Assembly: GCA_903903975.1 (NCBI GenBank)
Contig: CAIVAS010000266.1
Location: 1 to 57,561, forward strand
DNA length: 57,561 bases
Direction of reading: 5' to 3'
Source: an uncultured Burkholderiales bacterium
Lineage (GTDB): Bacteria; Pseudomonadota; Gammaproteobacteria; Burkholderiales; Burkholderiaceae_E
Shown: positions 8,895-17,091 of the stretch, piece by piece
How the letters are laid out: every line of letters starts with the position of its first letter
Numbering within the stretch: position 1 is the first letter of the stretch
Made by a program: the position numbers and the translations under genes
Notes under the pieces: generated by a model
Seen by the model: the letters and a program-made list of their open reading frames with translations, nothing else
Database searches by the model: none
Told to the model about the DNA's origin: nothing

Positions 8895-9262
8895 TGGTGG
8901 AGCCGGCGGGAATCGAACCCGCGTCCGCAAGTCATCTGCGTAACCGATCTACATGCTTAGCCGTGTCAATTTTTGTCTCGTCATTGCCCATGCCGACAGG
9001 CAGGCTCAGGCAACGACCAGCCACCTATTTTTTAGCTTCTCGACAAGCGGCCCGCCGAGACACGATCCGATGTGAATGACACTGCAGTCCCTTGCGGGAC
9101 CCGGGCCATCGGCAACCCGGTGCAGCGGCTTAGGCCTTAAGCGGCCAGAGCGAAACGCTCGTCGTTGGCGTTTGAAGTTTTCTCGAAGGATTTACGAGGT
9201 TACGAGAGTCCTCGGCATGCACTGAAACGCTTCACTACCCACGTCGAAACCAGGTCGGCCCC
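8895..9262 (-). ncRNA. ssrA: Transfer-messenger RNA (tmRNA)
   Basis: A 368-nt RNA that rescues stalled ribosomes. The 5' end reads GGGGCCGACCTGGTTTCGAC and the 3' end carries a T arm (GGTTCGATTCC) and CGGCTCCACCA; the 7-bp acceptor stem GGGGCCG/CGGCTCC pairs with one G-U. The internal reading frame encodes ANDERFALAA followed by TAA. The one-piece gene is transcribed from a -10 box overlapping the region just after the DUF748 gene and ends at the terminator at 8857-8887. Confidence 0.97.
9137..9169 (-). other. tmRNA tag-peptide reading frame (ANDERFALAA, stop TAA)
   Basis: Reading GCC AAC GAC GAG CGT TTC GCT CTG GCC GCT TAA on the minus strand gives ten codons and a stop. The resume codon is GCC. 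The LAA end is the ClpXP degradation signal known for this family. Confidence 0.93.
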
Positions 9263-9277
9263 GGTCTTGAACCAATC

Positions 9278-9283
9278 AGTATA
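9278..9283 (-). promoter_or_regulatory. Candidate -10 box for ssrA
   Basis: TATACT on the minus strand lies 15 nt before the mature tmRNA 5' end, leaving room for a short RNase P-processed leader. No good -35 box is seen 16-18 bp upstream, where the DUF748 stop codon region lies. Confidence 0.45.
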
Positions 9284-9295
9284 GACCTTGTTGCC

Positions 9296-12200
9296 TTACT
9301 TCACTTCGAAACTCACACGCGATGCCGGCAGCTTGTCGTCGGGCCCGGGCAGGCGAGGCGCCATCAGGTAGAGGCGGTCGTGCGAGATGGCTTTGCTGTC
9401 GCGCAGGTAATCGCGCGCGGTTTGCGCGCGCATCTGGGCAACCTGCTTCACATCGGCCGGCGTGACCACTTCATGCTCGAGCAGCTGCGCTTCAAGGGCC
9501 TCGGACGACGGTGGCTTGCTGAACATCGACGTGTTGAGCTTGGCATTGCGCCATGCTCGCTCAAGCAGGGCAGGGCGCTCGGCCGGATCGATGGTGATGG
9601 CGTCGATCGACGGCAGCTCTGCCGAGCGGTTGGCGCGACGCAGCTCTGCAAATTTGAGGGCGCGCAGCGTGTGTTCGAGGCGAGCCTGTTGCATGCCGAT
9701 CCGGTCACCCGCTTCGTCGCCGTAGCCGGCAATTTCGAGCGAGACCGCCGGGCGCTCGGTCAGCCCCTTGGCCAGCGAATCGAGCCGATTACGATCTTCC
9801 TCATCGAGTGTCGAGGTGCCCGGTGCAAACTCGATGTAGCTGATGTCATTGGCTGCTGCCCCATTGCCGAGTGAGGCCAGGAAGCTGAAGGGCGAGGTCA
9901 CGATTTTCACGATCAGATTGCCGATCACCTTCCAGATCAGTCCGCCGACCGAGAATTGCGGATCGGACAGGCTGCCCGAGATCGGTATGTCAAGGTCGAT
10001 ATTGCCCTTGCGATCCTTGAGCAGCGAGACCGCAAGCAGCACCGGCAGTTTCGATGCGCTCGGGCTGTCGACCTTCGGCCCGAAGGTCAGCTGATTGATC
10101 ACCAGCTTGTTCGTTGCCTGCAGCGTGTCGCCATCGATGCGATAGCGCACGTCTGCGCTCAACTTGCCTTTTTCGATCGAGTAGCCAGCCCAGCGACCCG
10201 AATAGGGGCTGATCTTCGGCAGATCGAAGCCACTGGCCACCGCGCGCAGGTCGATGAATCGATTGGGCGGCAAAGGGTGGAATTTGCCGGTGATCTCGAG
10301 CGGCGCGTCATCATCGACCCGGCCGCTCACCGCCACTTCAGAAGGCTCGCTGCGGTCGCTGGCAATCGCATCGATTGATCCATTGAGCTGTGTGAGATTG
10401 GCGGTGTAGTTGGGCTTGATGAAATTGTCGGTGAAGTTGATGTTGCCCCCGCCGATGCGGATGGTCCCGATTCGCAGCGTGGGCTGCGGCGAGTCAGGAG
10501 CGGCGCTTGCCGGCGTCTTGACGACGGCTCTGGTCGCAGGCGCGGCCGACGGCAGTGCTGTTGATCCGGCCGCTCCGGACGCATCAGCAGGCTTGTTGAG
10601 ATCGGGTTGCGTGGTGGTGAGCGAAATCGGCGCAGCTTCAAGCTTCCGGTCGACCACGATGTCGCTCAGATTCAGTCGTCCGACAGGCGACAGGATGACG
10701 CGCGCGTAGAAGTCGACGATCGCGACATCACCGACCTCGATCAGGCTGTCGCCCGGTCGCGCGGGACGCCAATCGACTTTCACGCTTGGCGTCACCAGTG
10801 CCGACCATCGCATGAAGTCCTCGCTCGAGACCTTGTCGAGCGCGCTGAAATCGTTGAACGAAACCTCACCATTGAAACCGATTCGGGAGACTTCACCGCT
10901 GGGTGTTGAGCTCAGCTGAAGCCTGCCAGAGCTCCAGACCTGACCGCGGGCGATCGTCAGATTCAGATAGGACTCGACATAAGGATCGACATAGGTCAGG
11001 GATGCGCGGCGCACCTGCACCTGTGCATCGACATCGAGCGGCACCGGTCGCACTGTTCCGCGGGCGCTCAGCCGTGCACCATCGATGAAGCTGGCCGTCG
11101 CCTCGAAATTAGCCGATTTCGAGGGGTCGAGCGTCACCGAGTTCGCCTTGGCGTTCAGTGTCAGGCGGGGCAGTCGGCGTTCACGATCAATCAGGGAGTC
11201 GGCATAGTCGAGGACAAGCTGATCGATCTCGACGCTTTTTGCGAGCAGCGTCCAGGGTGCGGACGCGGCGGTGGCAGGACGAGTGGTCGTCGCGACCGCA
11301 ACGCCTGCAGCAGGCGGCACATACCAGTCCTGCAGATTGAAGCGGCCATCGCGGGCGCGGCGCACCGACAAATTCGATCTCTCAAGCACCACCGATCCCA
11401 ATTCGAGATGCCTGGCGACCGGATCGGCCGAGATGTCACGAATCGTCAGCTTGCCGATGGTCGCCGGCGGCTGGTTGGCGTGGCTCAGCTTCAGGTCTGA
11501 CAGCGTGACCAGGCCTTCCGTCATCGACCATGTGGGTGCGGCGCTGTCCCAGTTCAGTGTCGCATTCGCATCGAGACGACCCGATTCGAGCTTCGCTCGC
11601 AGGCCCGGCCCGGCCAGTGCTGCAAAACCGGGCAGGCTCAACTCTTGAAGCGAGATGCCCGCACGCCCTCTCGGTCCGTCGAGGCTGAGATCGGCACTGA
11701 ACTTGGCAGTGGGCTTGGCACTCAGCTCGGCACTTAGCTTGGCAGTGGGCTTGGCACTGAGCGGTGCAGCATCGTCGAGCCTGGCCTCGACATGTGCCTT
11801 ACCGTTTGCAGCGGCGGGATTTGCAAGATCCGGGATGGTGACCGCGTCGGCTGAGACCGCCAGCTGATCGAATCGAAGCGTCAGTGGTGCAGGCAGCGCC
11901 GCGTCCTGCCAGTCGATCTGGCCGCCTGCGATCTTCAGCGAATCGATCTGCAATGACTTCGGCCCTGACACTTGGGTGGCTTTTGCGGCTTTGTCGGCAT
12001 CCTTTGCGGGCTTGCCGACGGCAAGCGGCGCGGGCCAAAGCAGTTTGCCGTCTGCCCGTCGGCCCAGACTCAGCCGCGGACGATCAAGTGCGATCGATGA
12101 CGCATGCAGCGCGCCGCCCAGCGGTTTCGACGGTTCAAGGGCGAGCGCCATTGACGCTACCGACACCCGCTCGTGACCGGTGCCATCGATCAGGCTGAAT

Positions 12201-13072
12201 TCATTAACGCCGACCTTGCCTTGAATTTCGAGCAAGGAGATCAGTTCAGGACTGTCGGCATTCAGGGTGACCCCCAGATCGAAACCGAGAACCCCCGAGC
12301 GAGGTCTGATGTCGTCGGGCAAAGCCAGATAAGGCAAGAGGCCGACGAGGGGCAGGTCTGCGAGCGTGGCATGACCCTTCAGAACCCGCGAGTCTGCGAA
12401 AGGCGTGGAAGAAGCATCGAGTGTGAAAGGGTGACCGTCGAGGTTCAGGCGCACATCGAGCTTGGCAGGGGTTGACTTACGATCGTTGCGGTTTGAGAGC
12501 TCGGTCAGCATGAGCGACAGATCGCTGATCTGCGTGACTTTGCCGACGTATTGGTCATCGAATTCGAGCGCACCCCGGTCGATGCTGACACGGTCGAGTT
12601 CCCATTCGAGCTTGGTGTCGGATGACGGGCGCTGCTGAATCCGCTCGATGATGTCGCTGATGTCGAAACTGAAGGGCGCGTGCCGGACAATGCGCGCCTT
12701 GACATCGTCGAGCTGCACATTGCGTACGACCACTCGCCCTTTCAAATACGCCAGCGGTGAGACGTCGACAGTCAGCCGCCTGGCGACCAGGGTCGGTTTG
12801 GGGGCGGGGGGGCGCATCACCACCAGATCGGTCATGACGATTCGCCCCGAAAACGGCGAGACCTCGATCTGCCCGATGCTCATTTCGCGGCCGACCAACT
12901 CGCCGACCTTTGCCGCGATCTGATGCCGCATCAGATTCGGCCCCCAGATCAGGCCGGCGAAAATCAGCCCTGACAGAACCGCAATCGCCACCAGCAGCCA
13001 AAGTCCGGTACGCGCCAAAGCGCCACGTTGCCTGAACGCGGCGGCTCGCTTTTCGACGCTTGCGCGGGCCAT
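9296..13072 (-). CDS. Large AsmA-like DUF748 protein
   Basis: A 1258-residue protein with one N-terminal membrane anchor (about residues 21-46, TGLWLLVAIAVLSGLIFAGL) and a long, beta-rich, repetitive periplasmic body typical of AsmA/YhdP/TamB relatives, a superfamily implicated in lipid transport between membranes. Near the C-terminus, IEFAPGTSTLDEEDRNRLDS followed by LEIAGYGDEAGDR resembles an OmpA-like fold found in DUF748 proteins. Residues about 435-465 contain short Ala/Lys/Leu-rich repeats (SAKPTAKLSAELSAKPTAKF). The start is supported by AAGGAG 8 nt upstream. It is followed by gph with a 45-bp gap upstream and sits directly before ssrA. The function here is inferred from superfamily only. 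Confidence 0.85.
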   Translation of the reverse strand: MARASVEKRAAAFRQRGALARTGLWLLVAIAVLSGLIFAGLIWGPNLMRHQIAAKVGELVGREMSIGQIEVSPFSGRIVMTDLVVMRPPAPKPTLVARRLTVDVSPLAYLKGRVVVRNVQLDDVKARIVRHAPFSFDISDIIERIQQRPSSDTKLEWELDRVSIDRGALEFDDQYVGKVTQISDLSLMLTELSNRNDRKSTPAKLDVRLNLDGHPFTLDASSTPFADSRVLKGHATLADLPLVGLLPYLALPDDIRPRSGVLGFDLGVTLNADSPELISLLEIQGKVGVNEFSLIDGTGHERVSVASMALALEPSKPLGGALHASSIALDRPRLSLGRRADGKLLWPAPLAVGKPAKDADKAAKATQVSGPKSLQIDSLKIAGGQIDWQDAALPAPLTLRFDQLAVSADAVTIPDLANPAAANGKAHVEARLDDAAPLSAKPTAKLSAELSAKPTAKFSADLSLDGPRGRAGISLQELSLPGFAALAGPGLRAKLESGRLDANATLNWDSAAPTWSMTEGLVTLSDLKLSHANQPPATIGKLTIRDISADPVARHLELGSVVLERSNLSVRRARDGRFNLQDWYVPPAAGVAVATTTRPATAASAPWTLLAKSVEIDQLVLDYADSLIDRERRLPRLTLNAKANSVTLDPSKSANFEATASFIDGARLSARGTVRPVPLDVDAQVQVRRASLTYVDPYVESYLNLTIARGQVWSSGRLQLSSTPSGEVSRIGFNGEVSFNDFSALDKVSSEDFMRWSALVTPSVKVDWRPARPGDSLIEVGDVAIVDFYARVILSPVGRLNLSDIVVDRKLEAAPISLTTTQPDLNKPADASGAAGSTALPSAAPATRAVVKTPASAAPDSPQPTLRIGTIRIGGGNINFTDNFIKPNYTANLTQLNGSIDAIASDRSEPSEVAVSGRVDDDAPLEITGKFHPLPPNRFIDLRAVASGFDLPKISPYSGRWAGYSIEKGKLSADVRYRIDGDTLQATNKLVINQLTFGPKVDSPSASKLPVLLAVSLLKDRKGNIDLDIPISGSLSDPQFSVGGLIWKVIGNLIVKIVTSPFSFLASLGNGAAANDISYIEFAPGTSTLDEEDRNRLDSLAKGLTERPAVSLEIAGYGDEAGDRIGMQQARLEHTLRALKFAELRRANRSAELPSIDAITIDPAERPALLERAWRNAKLNTSMFSKPPSSEALEAQLLEHEVVTPADVKQVAQMRAQTARDYLRDSKAISHDRLYLMAPRLPGPDDKLPASRVSFEVK

Positions 13073-13117
13073 CTGGCGATTCTCCTTCTTGCTCTCGCTC
13101 GGCGTGGGTCTTGCCGA

Positions 13118-13813
13118 TCAGCCGCGCGTCATCGGTAGCCGAAGCACGGTCTGCAGTTCTGCCGGGTGTCGGATCAGCGCATCGGCTCCCCATTCATGCG
13201 GTGGCAGCGCTTCGCCGCAGAATCCGTAGGCGGCGGCAATCGTCATCATCCCAGCGGCCTTACCGGCTTCGATATCACGCACATCGTCTCCGACATAGAT
13301 GCAATCGCTTGGCGACACGCCGGTGATGCGCGAGGCGTGTAGCAGGGGTTCGGGGTGTGGCTTGGCAAACGGCGTCGTGTCGCCGCCGATCGCGGTGGCA
13401 GATCGCTCGAGCAAGCCCAGTGCCGCCATGATCGGCCGCACGTATCGCTCGACCTTGTTGCTGACCACCCCCCATCGCACGCCTGCGGCATCGAGTGCAT
13501 CAAGCACCTCGGTCATGCCGTCGAAGATGCGGGTGTGAACCACCATTGCCGACTCATAGCGGTTCAGAAAGTCCTGACGCAAAGCCTCGTAGGCCGGGTC
13601 ATCACTGCCGATGCCCAATCCCTGGCCGATCAGACCGCGAGCGCCATGCGAGGCGAAAGGTCGCAGCAATTCGAGTGGCATCGGTTCCAGACCGCGGGTC
13701 ACTCGCATCGCATTGACCGGGGCGGCAAGGTCGGCTGCGGAGTCGGCGAGGGTGCCGTCGAGATCGAAAAATACCGCTGCCGGCAGGGTTGAGCGTCTTT
13801 CGATCGCGTTCAT
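13118..13813 (-). CDS. gph: Phosphoglycolate phosphatase (HAD family)
   Basis: A 231-residue HAD hydrolase that dephosphorylates 2-phosphoglycolate, a by-product of DNA repair or Rubisco oxygenation. Motif I is FFDLDGTLADS (nucleophile and acid Asp), motif II VVSNK, motif III Lys in AKPHPEP, motif IV VGDDVRDIEAGKAAGM. It starts 14 bp after the ubiG stop codon, as in the common betaproteobacterial ubiG-gph pair. There is no clear Shine-Dalgarno, so translation probably follows ubiG. A related HAD sugar phosphatase activity cannot be excluded. Confidence 0.9.
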   Translation of the reverse strand: MNAIERRSTLPAAVFFDLDGTLADSAADLAAPVNAMRVTRGLEPMPLELLRPFASHGARGLIGQGLGIGSDDPAYEALRQDFLNRYESAMVVHTRIFDGMTEVLDALDAAGVRWGVVSNKVERYVRPIMAALGLLERSATAIGGDTTPFAKPHPEPLLHASRITGVSPSDCIYVGDDVRDIEAGKAAGMMTIAAAYGFCGEALPPHEWGADALIRHPAELQTVLRLPMTRG

Positions 13814-13827
13814 GGCGACGGTTAGCG

Positions 13828-14583
13828 TCAGACGGCCCGTCGCATCGCGACGAGGTAATTCACGCTGACATCTTTGTCGACCAGCCGATATTCGCGACTC
13901 AGCGGGTTGTAGGTCAGCCCCATCATCGCCGCCTGCTCAAGCCCCGCTCGCCGCGCTGCGTTCACGAGTTCAGACGGTTTGATGAATTTTTCGTATTCGT
14001 GCGTACCGCGTGGCAGCAAATTGAGAATGTATTCGGCGCCGATGATGGCAAACAAAAAGGCCTTGGGGTTGCGGTTGAGCGTCGAGAAAAACACCCAGCC
14101 GCCAGGCTTTGCCAGACGGGCGCAGGCAGCAATGGTCGAGTCGGGGTCGGGCACGTGCTCCAGCATTTCCATGCAGGTGACCACGTCATAAAGACCCGGC
14201 TCGCGTTCGGCAAAGGTTTCCGCGAGAACCTGCTCGTACCGCACAGTGACGCCCGATTCGAGGCCATGCAATTCGGCGACCTGCAAGGCTTTGTCGGCCA
14301 GGTCGATGCCGGTTACCTGAGCCCCTTGACGCGCCATCGCTTCGGCAAGGATGCCACCGCCGCATCCGACGTCGATCGCCTTGCGTCCTGCCAGCGGACC
14401 AGCCAGTCGCTCTATCCAGTCGAGTCGCAGGGGGTTGATCTGATGAAGCGGTCTGAACTCCGACTCCGGATCCCACCAGCGCGAGGCCAGTGCCTGAAAT
14501 TTGGCGACTTCGGCGGCATCAGCGTTGCCTCTCATGGGTGGGACGGGCTCTTGACGATAGGGCGGGGTTTCAGTGGTGGACAT
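13828..14583 (-). CDS. ubiG: Ubiquinone biosynthesis O-methyltransferase
   Basis: A 251-residue S-adenosylmethionine-dependent methyltransferase performing both O-methylation steps of ubiquinone synthesis. The N-terminal signature [20 protein letters not shown] and [10 protein letters not shown] are characteristic of UbiG; motif I is [16 protein letters not shown], then [11 protein letters not shown] and [13 protein letters not shown]. The length is close to the family norm. It is the first gene of the ubiG-gph pair and lies downstream of, but separated by a terminator from, the OmpA-family gene. Confidence 0.95.
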   Translation of the reverse strand: MSTTETPPYRQEPVPPMRGNADAAEVAKFQALASRWWDPESEFRPLHQINPLRLDWIERLAGPLAGRKAIDVGCGGGILAEAMARQGAQVTGIDLADKALQVAELHGLESGVTVRYEQVLAETFAEREPGLYDVVTCMEMLEHVPDPDSTIAACARLAKPGGWVFFSTLNRNPKAFLFAIIGAEYILNLLPRGTHEYEKFIKPSELVNAARRAGLEQAAMMGLTYNPLSREYRLVDKDVSVNYLVAMRRAV

Positions 14584-14681
14584 TGCTCGATACCAGGCAG
14601 ACAGATCGTTATTCTACGGCTCGCCCGACGCTCGAGCCATGAACCCTGTCAAGGGGGCGCAGCGATCAGGTCGTACAGGCG

Positions 14682-14707
14682 AAAAAAAGCCCCGCTTGAG
14701 GCGGGGC
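14682..14707 (-). terminator. Rho-independent terminator after the OmpA-family gene
   Basis: Minus-strand hairpin GCCCCGC (14701-14707 by complement) pairing with GCGGGGC (14689-14695), 5-nt loop, followed by seven Ts (14682-14688). It separates the outer membrane protein gene from ubiG. Confidence 0.9.
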
Positions 14708-14750
14708 TTCAGACCGTGCGCCCCGAAGAGCGCAGCGTTCGATCGAGAAC

Positions 14751-15461
14751 TTACTTGACGGTACGGGTACCGACGACTTCGATCTCGACGCGACGGTTCT
14801 TGGCACGGCCGTCGGCGGTCTTGTTGTCAGCCAGAGGCTGCTTCTTGCCCTTGCCTTCGGTGTAGACGCGGTTGGCTTCGATACCCTTGCTGACAAGGTA
14901 AGCCTTGACCGACTCTGCCCGACGCAGCGACAGCTTCTGGTTGTAAGCGTCGGAGCCGACCGAATCGGTGTGGCCGACAGCAATAACAACCTCGAGCGTG
15001 AAGTCCTTGATCTTCGAGGCGAGCTCGTCAAGCTTGGCTTTGCCTTCGGGCTTGAGCGTGGCTTTGTCGAAGTCGAAGAACGCATCGGCGGCGTAGGTCA
15101 CCTTCTCGCTGACGACTTTCGGCGGAGCGACCGGCACGGGTGCCGGAGCCGGAGCCGGCGGGACGATGACAGCAGGAGCGGGCGGCGGCGGCGGGGGCTT
15201 CGGAATCAGGTCCTCGTCGCAACCCGGCTGTGCATTGGTCGGATCCCAGAAAGAACCCCTCCAGCCCAGGCCAGACGGGTTGCAGTTATCGCTGTAGGGG
15301 TCGGTGACGACGATGTTGTCGCCTTGACCGCCCACCCAATAGCCGGACTGACCCGCACGTGCTTGCGGAGTAGGGGCACCAACTGTGCCGGTGCCGCCCG
15401 TTGCGCAAGCGGCCAGCAACACCGTTGCTGACAGGGCACCCAATTTAACCGAATTCTTCAT
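14751..15461 (-). CDS. ompA: OmpA-family outer membrane lipoprotein
   Basis: The 236-residue product starts MKNSVKLGALSATVLLAACA, a lipoprotein signal peptide with lipobox LAAC. A Pro-rich linker (PPPPPPAPAVIVPPAPAPAP) precedes the peptidoglycan-binding OmpA C-terminal domain (about residues 120-232): FFDFDKATLKPEGKAKL, VIAVGHTDSVGSDAYNQ and NRRVEIEV. There is no full eight-strand barrel, so it more likely tethers the outer membrane to the cell wall than acts as a porin. The ATG at 15461 is chosen over 15488 because AGGAGA sits just upstream. It has its own promoter (15525-15554) and terminator, fitting an abundant single-gene transcript. Confidence 0.9.
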   Translation of the reverse strand: MKNSVKLGALSATVLLAACATGGTGTVGAPTPQARAGQSGYWVGGQGDNIVVTDPYSDNCNPSGLGWRGSFWDPTNAQPGCDEDLIPKPPPPPPAPAVIVPPAPAPAPVPVAPPKVVSEKVTYAADAFFDFDKATLKPEGKAKLDELASKIKDFTLEVVIAVGHTDSVGSDAYNQKLSLRRAESVKAYLVSKGIEANRVYTEGKGKKQPLADNKTADGRAKNRRVEIEVVGTRTVK

Positions 15462-15524
15462 GTTTCTCCTCTCGGTGAGATGGCTCACATCAGAAAAATC
15501 AACGCCTTACAACGTCTGCGGAGC

Positions 15525-15554
15525 AGTATACAGACCGACCCCGACCGACAGCAA
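15525..15554 (-). promoter_or_regulatory. Sigma70-like promoter for the OmpA-family gene
   Basis: On the minus strand TTGCTG (15549-15554) and TATACT (15525-15530) are separated by 18 bp. This would give a roughly 55-60-nt untranslated leader before the ATG at 15461. Confidence 0.55.
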
Positions 15555-15639
15555 AGCATCCCCGACCCTGTCTCGTGCCGAAAACCACGGTTGCTTAAAA
15601 CATTTCATTGCGAGGTCGGAAAACCTGCGAACGAGCGTC

Positions 15640-16992
15640 CTAAACACCATCAGGCACGAGCAAACTCAATCGATTGTGCCACACGACCCTGCTCGCAGAT
15701 ATGCCTGAAACCGCGTCCAGTGCTCGCGTGCACGCCAATTGTCGTTTCGTAACAACAGGTCGTCCGCCAATCCAGACATCGGTGACCTGCTCGCGTCCGG
15801 CGCAATAGAGCAACTGCGCGACCGGATCGTAAATCGGTTGCTGGTCGTCATCACTGAGATCGATGGCGACCAGGTCGGCCGATTTTCCGGCGATGATACT
15901 GCCGAGCCGGTCCTGCCAGCCGATCGCGCGTGCCGCCGAAAGCGTGGCGGCCTGCAGCGTGGCGTGTGCGCCGAGTGCGGTCGCGTCTGTACTGGCGCCT
16001 TTAGCCAGCAGGGAGGCGGTTCGCATTTCGAGCAACATGTCGAGCCGGTTGTTGCTCGCCGATCCATCGGTGCCGATCCCGAGGTTGATGCCCTGATCAA
16101 GCATCCTGGCAATCGGGGCAATGCCGCTGGCCAGTTTGAGATTGGAGTGCGGGCAGTGGGCCACCGAAGCGCCGTGGTCCGCGAGCAGTCTGATTTCGGC
16201 GTCGTTCAAATGCACCGCGTGGACGGCGATGAGCTCGGGGCCGACCAGGCCTAAAGCGGCCAGGCGTTCAAGCGGTCGTACGCCGTACTGGGCGATGTGG
16301 TTGGTGATTTCACTGGCAGTCTCGTGCACATGCATATGAACCGGCAATTGCAGCTCGGCCGCGAGTTTGGCGACTTCACGAAACGCATCGTCGGAGACTG
16401 AATAGGGGGCGTGGGGTGCGAGGCAGAATCCGATCGACGCCTCATGTCGCAAGGAATCGCGCAGCGCCATGCCCTTGTCGAGGTAGTCGGCCGGGCCGCT
16501 GCCGTAGGCGCTTGGAAAGTCGATGACCAGGATGCCCAGGACGGCACGCATGCCCATGTCGAGTGCGGCGCGGGCGGTGGCCTCCGGGAAAAAATACATA
16601 TCGTTGAAGGTGGTCACGCCGCCGCGCAGCATTTCGCGGCAGGCCAGCACCGCGCCATCGTAGACAAATGCGTCAGACATCACCGCGGCTTCGATTGGCC
16701 AGATGCGCTCGTGCAGCCATCGCTCCAGCGGCAGGTCATCGCCGGCGCCACGCAGCAGGGCCATGGCGGCATGGCTGTGCAGGTTGATCAGCCCGGGGAT
16801 CAGCAGGTGATCGGGCAGATCGGTTCGGCTCGCGTGCGGATACAGGCGCAAGGCTTCGTCGCGCGGCAGGACGGCTTCGATCAAATCGCCCCGGATGACA
16901 ACGGCGTGGTCGGTGAGGACGGTATTCGCTGGTTCGACCGGCGCAATCCAGCGAGGTGTCAGGACGACGGGCAATTCGGCAGGCGGGGTCAT
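15640..16992 (-). CDS. TRZ/ATZ-family amidohydrolase (MtaD/SAH deaminase-like)
   Basis: A 450-residue zinc/iron amidohydrolase with the TIM-barrel metal motifs of the family: LHSHAAMALLRG (HxH), HVHETASE, HAVHLND and GTDGSASNN (catalytic Asp). Family members deaminate S-adenosylhomocysteine, methylthioadenosine, guanine or s-triazines; the betaproteobacterial homologues next to ubiG/gyrA are generally annotated as TRZ/ATZ hydrolases, and a nucleoside deaminase role is most likely. It is divergent from gyrA with a 99-bp gap. Alternative: 8-oxoguanine deaminase-like activity. Confidence 0.87.
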   Translation of the reverse strand: MTPPAELPVVLTPRWIAPVEPANTVLTDHAVVIRGDLIEAVLPRDEALRLYPHASRTDLPDHLLIPGLINLHSHAAMALLRGAGDDLPLERWLHERIWPIEAAVMSDAFVYDGAVLACREMLRGGVTTFNDMYFFPEATARAALDMGMRAVLGILVIDFPSAYGSGPADYLDKGMALRDSLRHEASIGFCLAPHAPYSVSDDAFREVAKLAAELQLPVHMHVHETASEITNHIAQYGVRPLERLAALGLVGPELIAVHAVHLNDAEIRLLADHGASVAHCPHSNLKLASGIAPIARMLDQGINLGIGTDGSASNNRLDMLLEMRTASLLAKGASTDATALGAHATLQAATLSAARAIGWQDRLGSIIAGKSADLVAIDLSDDDQQPIYDPVAQLLYCAGREQVTDVWIGGRPVVTKRQLACTRALDAVSGISASRVVWHNRLSLLVPDGV

Positions 16993-17091
16993 GGCGCAGG
17001 GGCGGCAGGCTGATGGCGCGGCCGATTACAGCACACTTGCCCAGATTGGATTAAAATTCAACGATTTACCGGAAAAAGCGCCGCCCTGTTC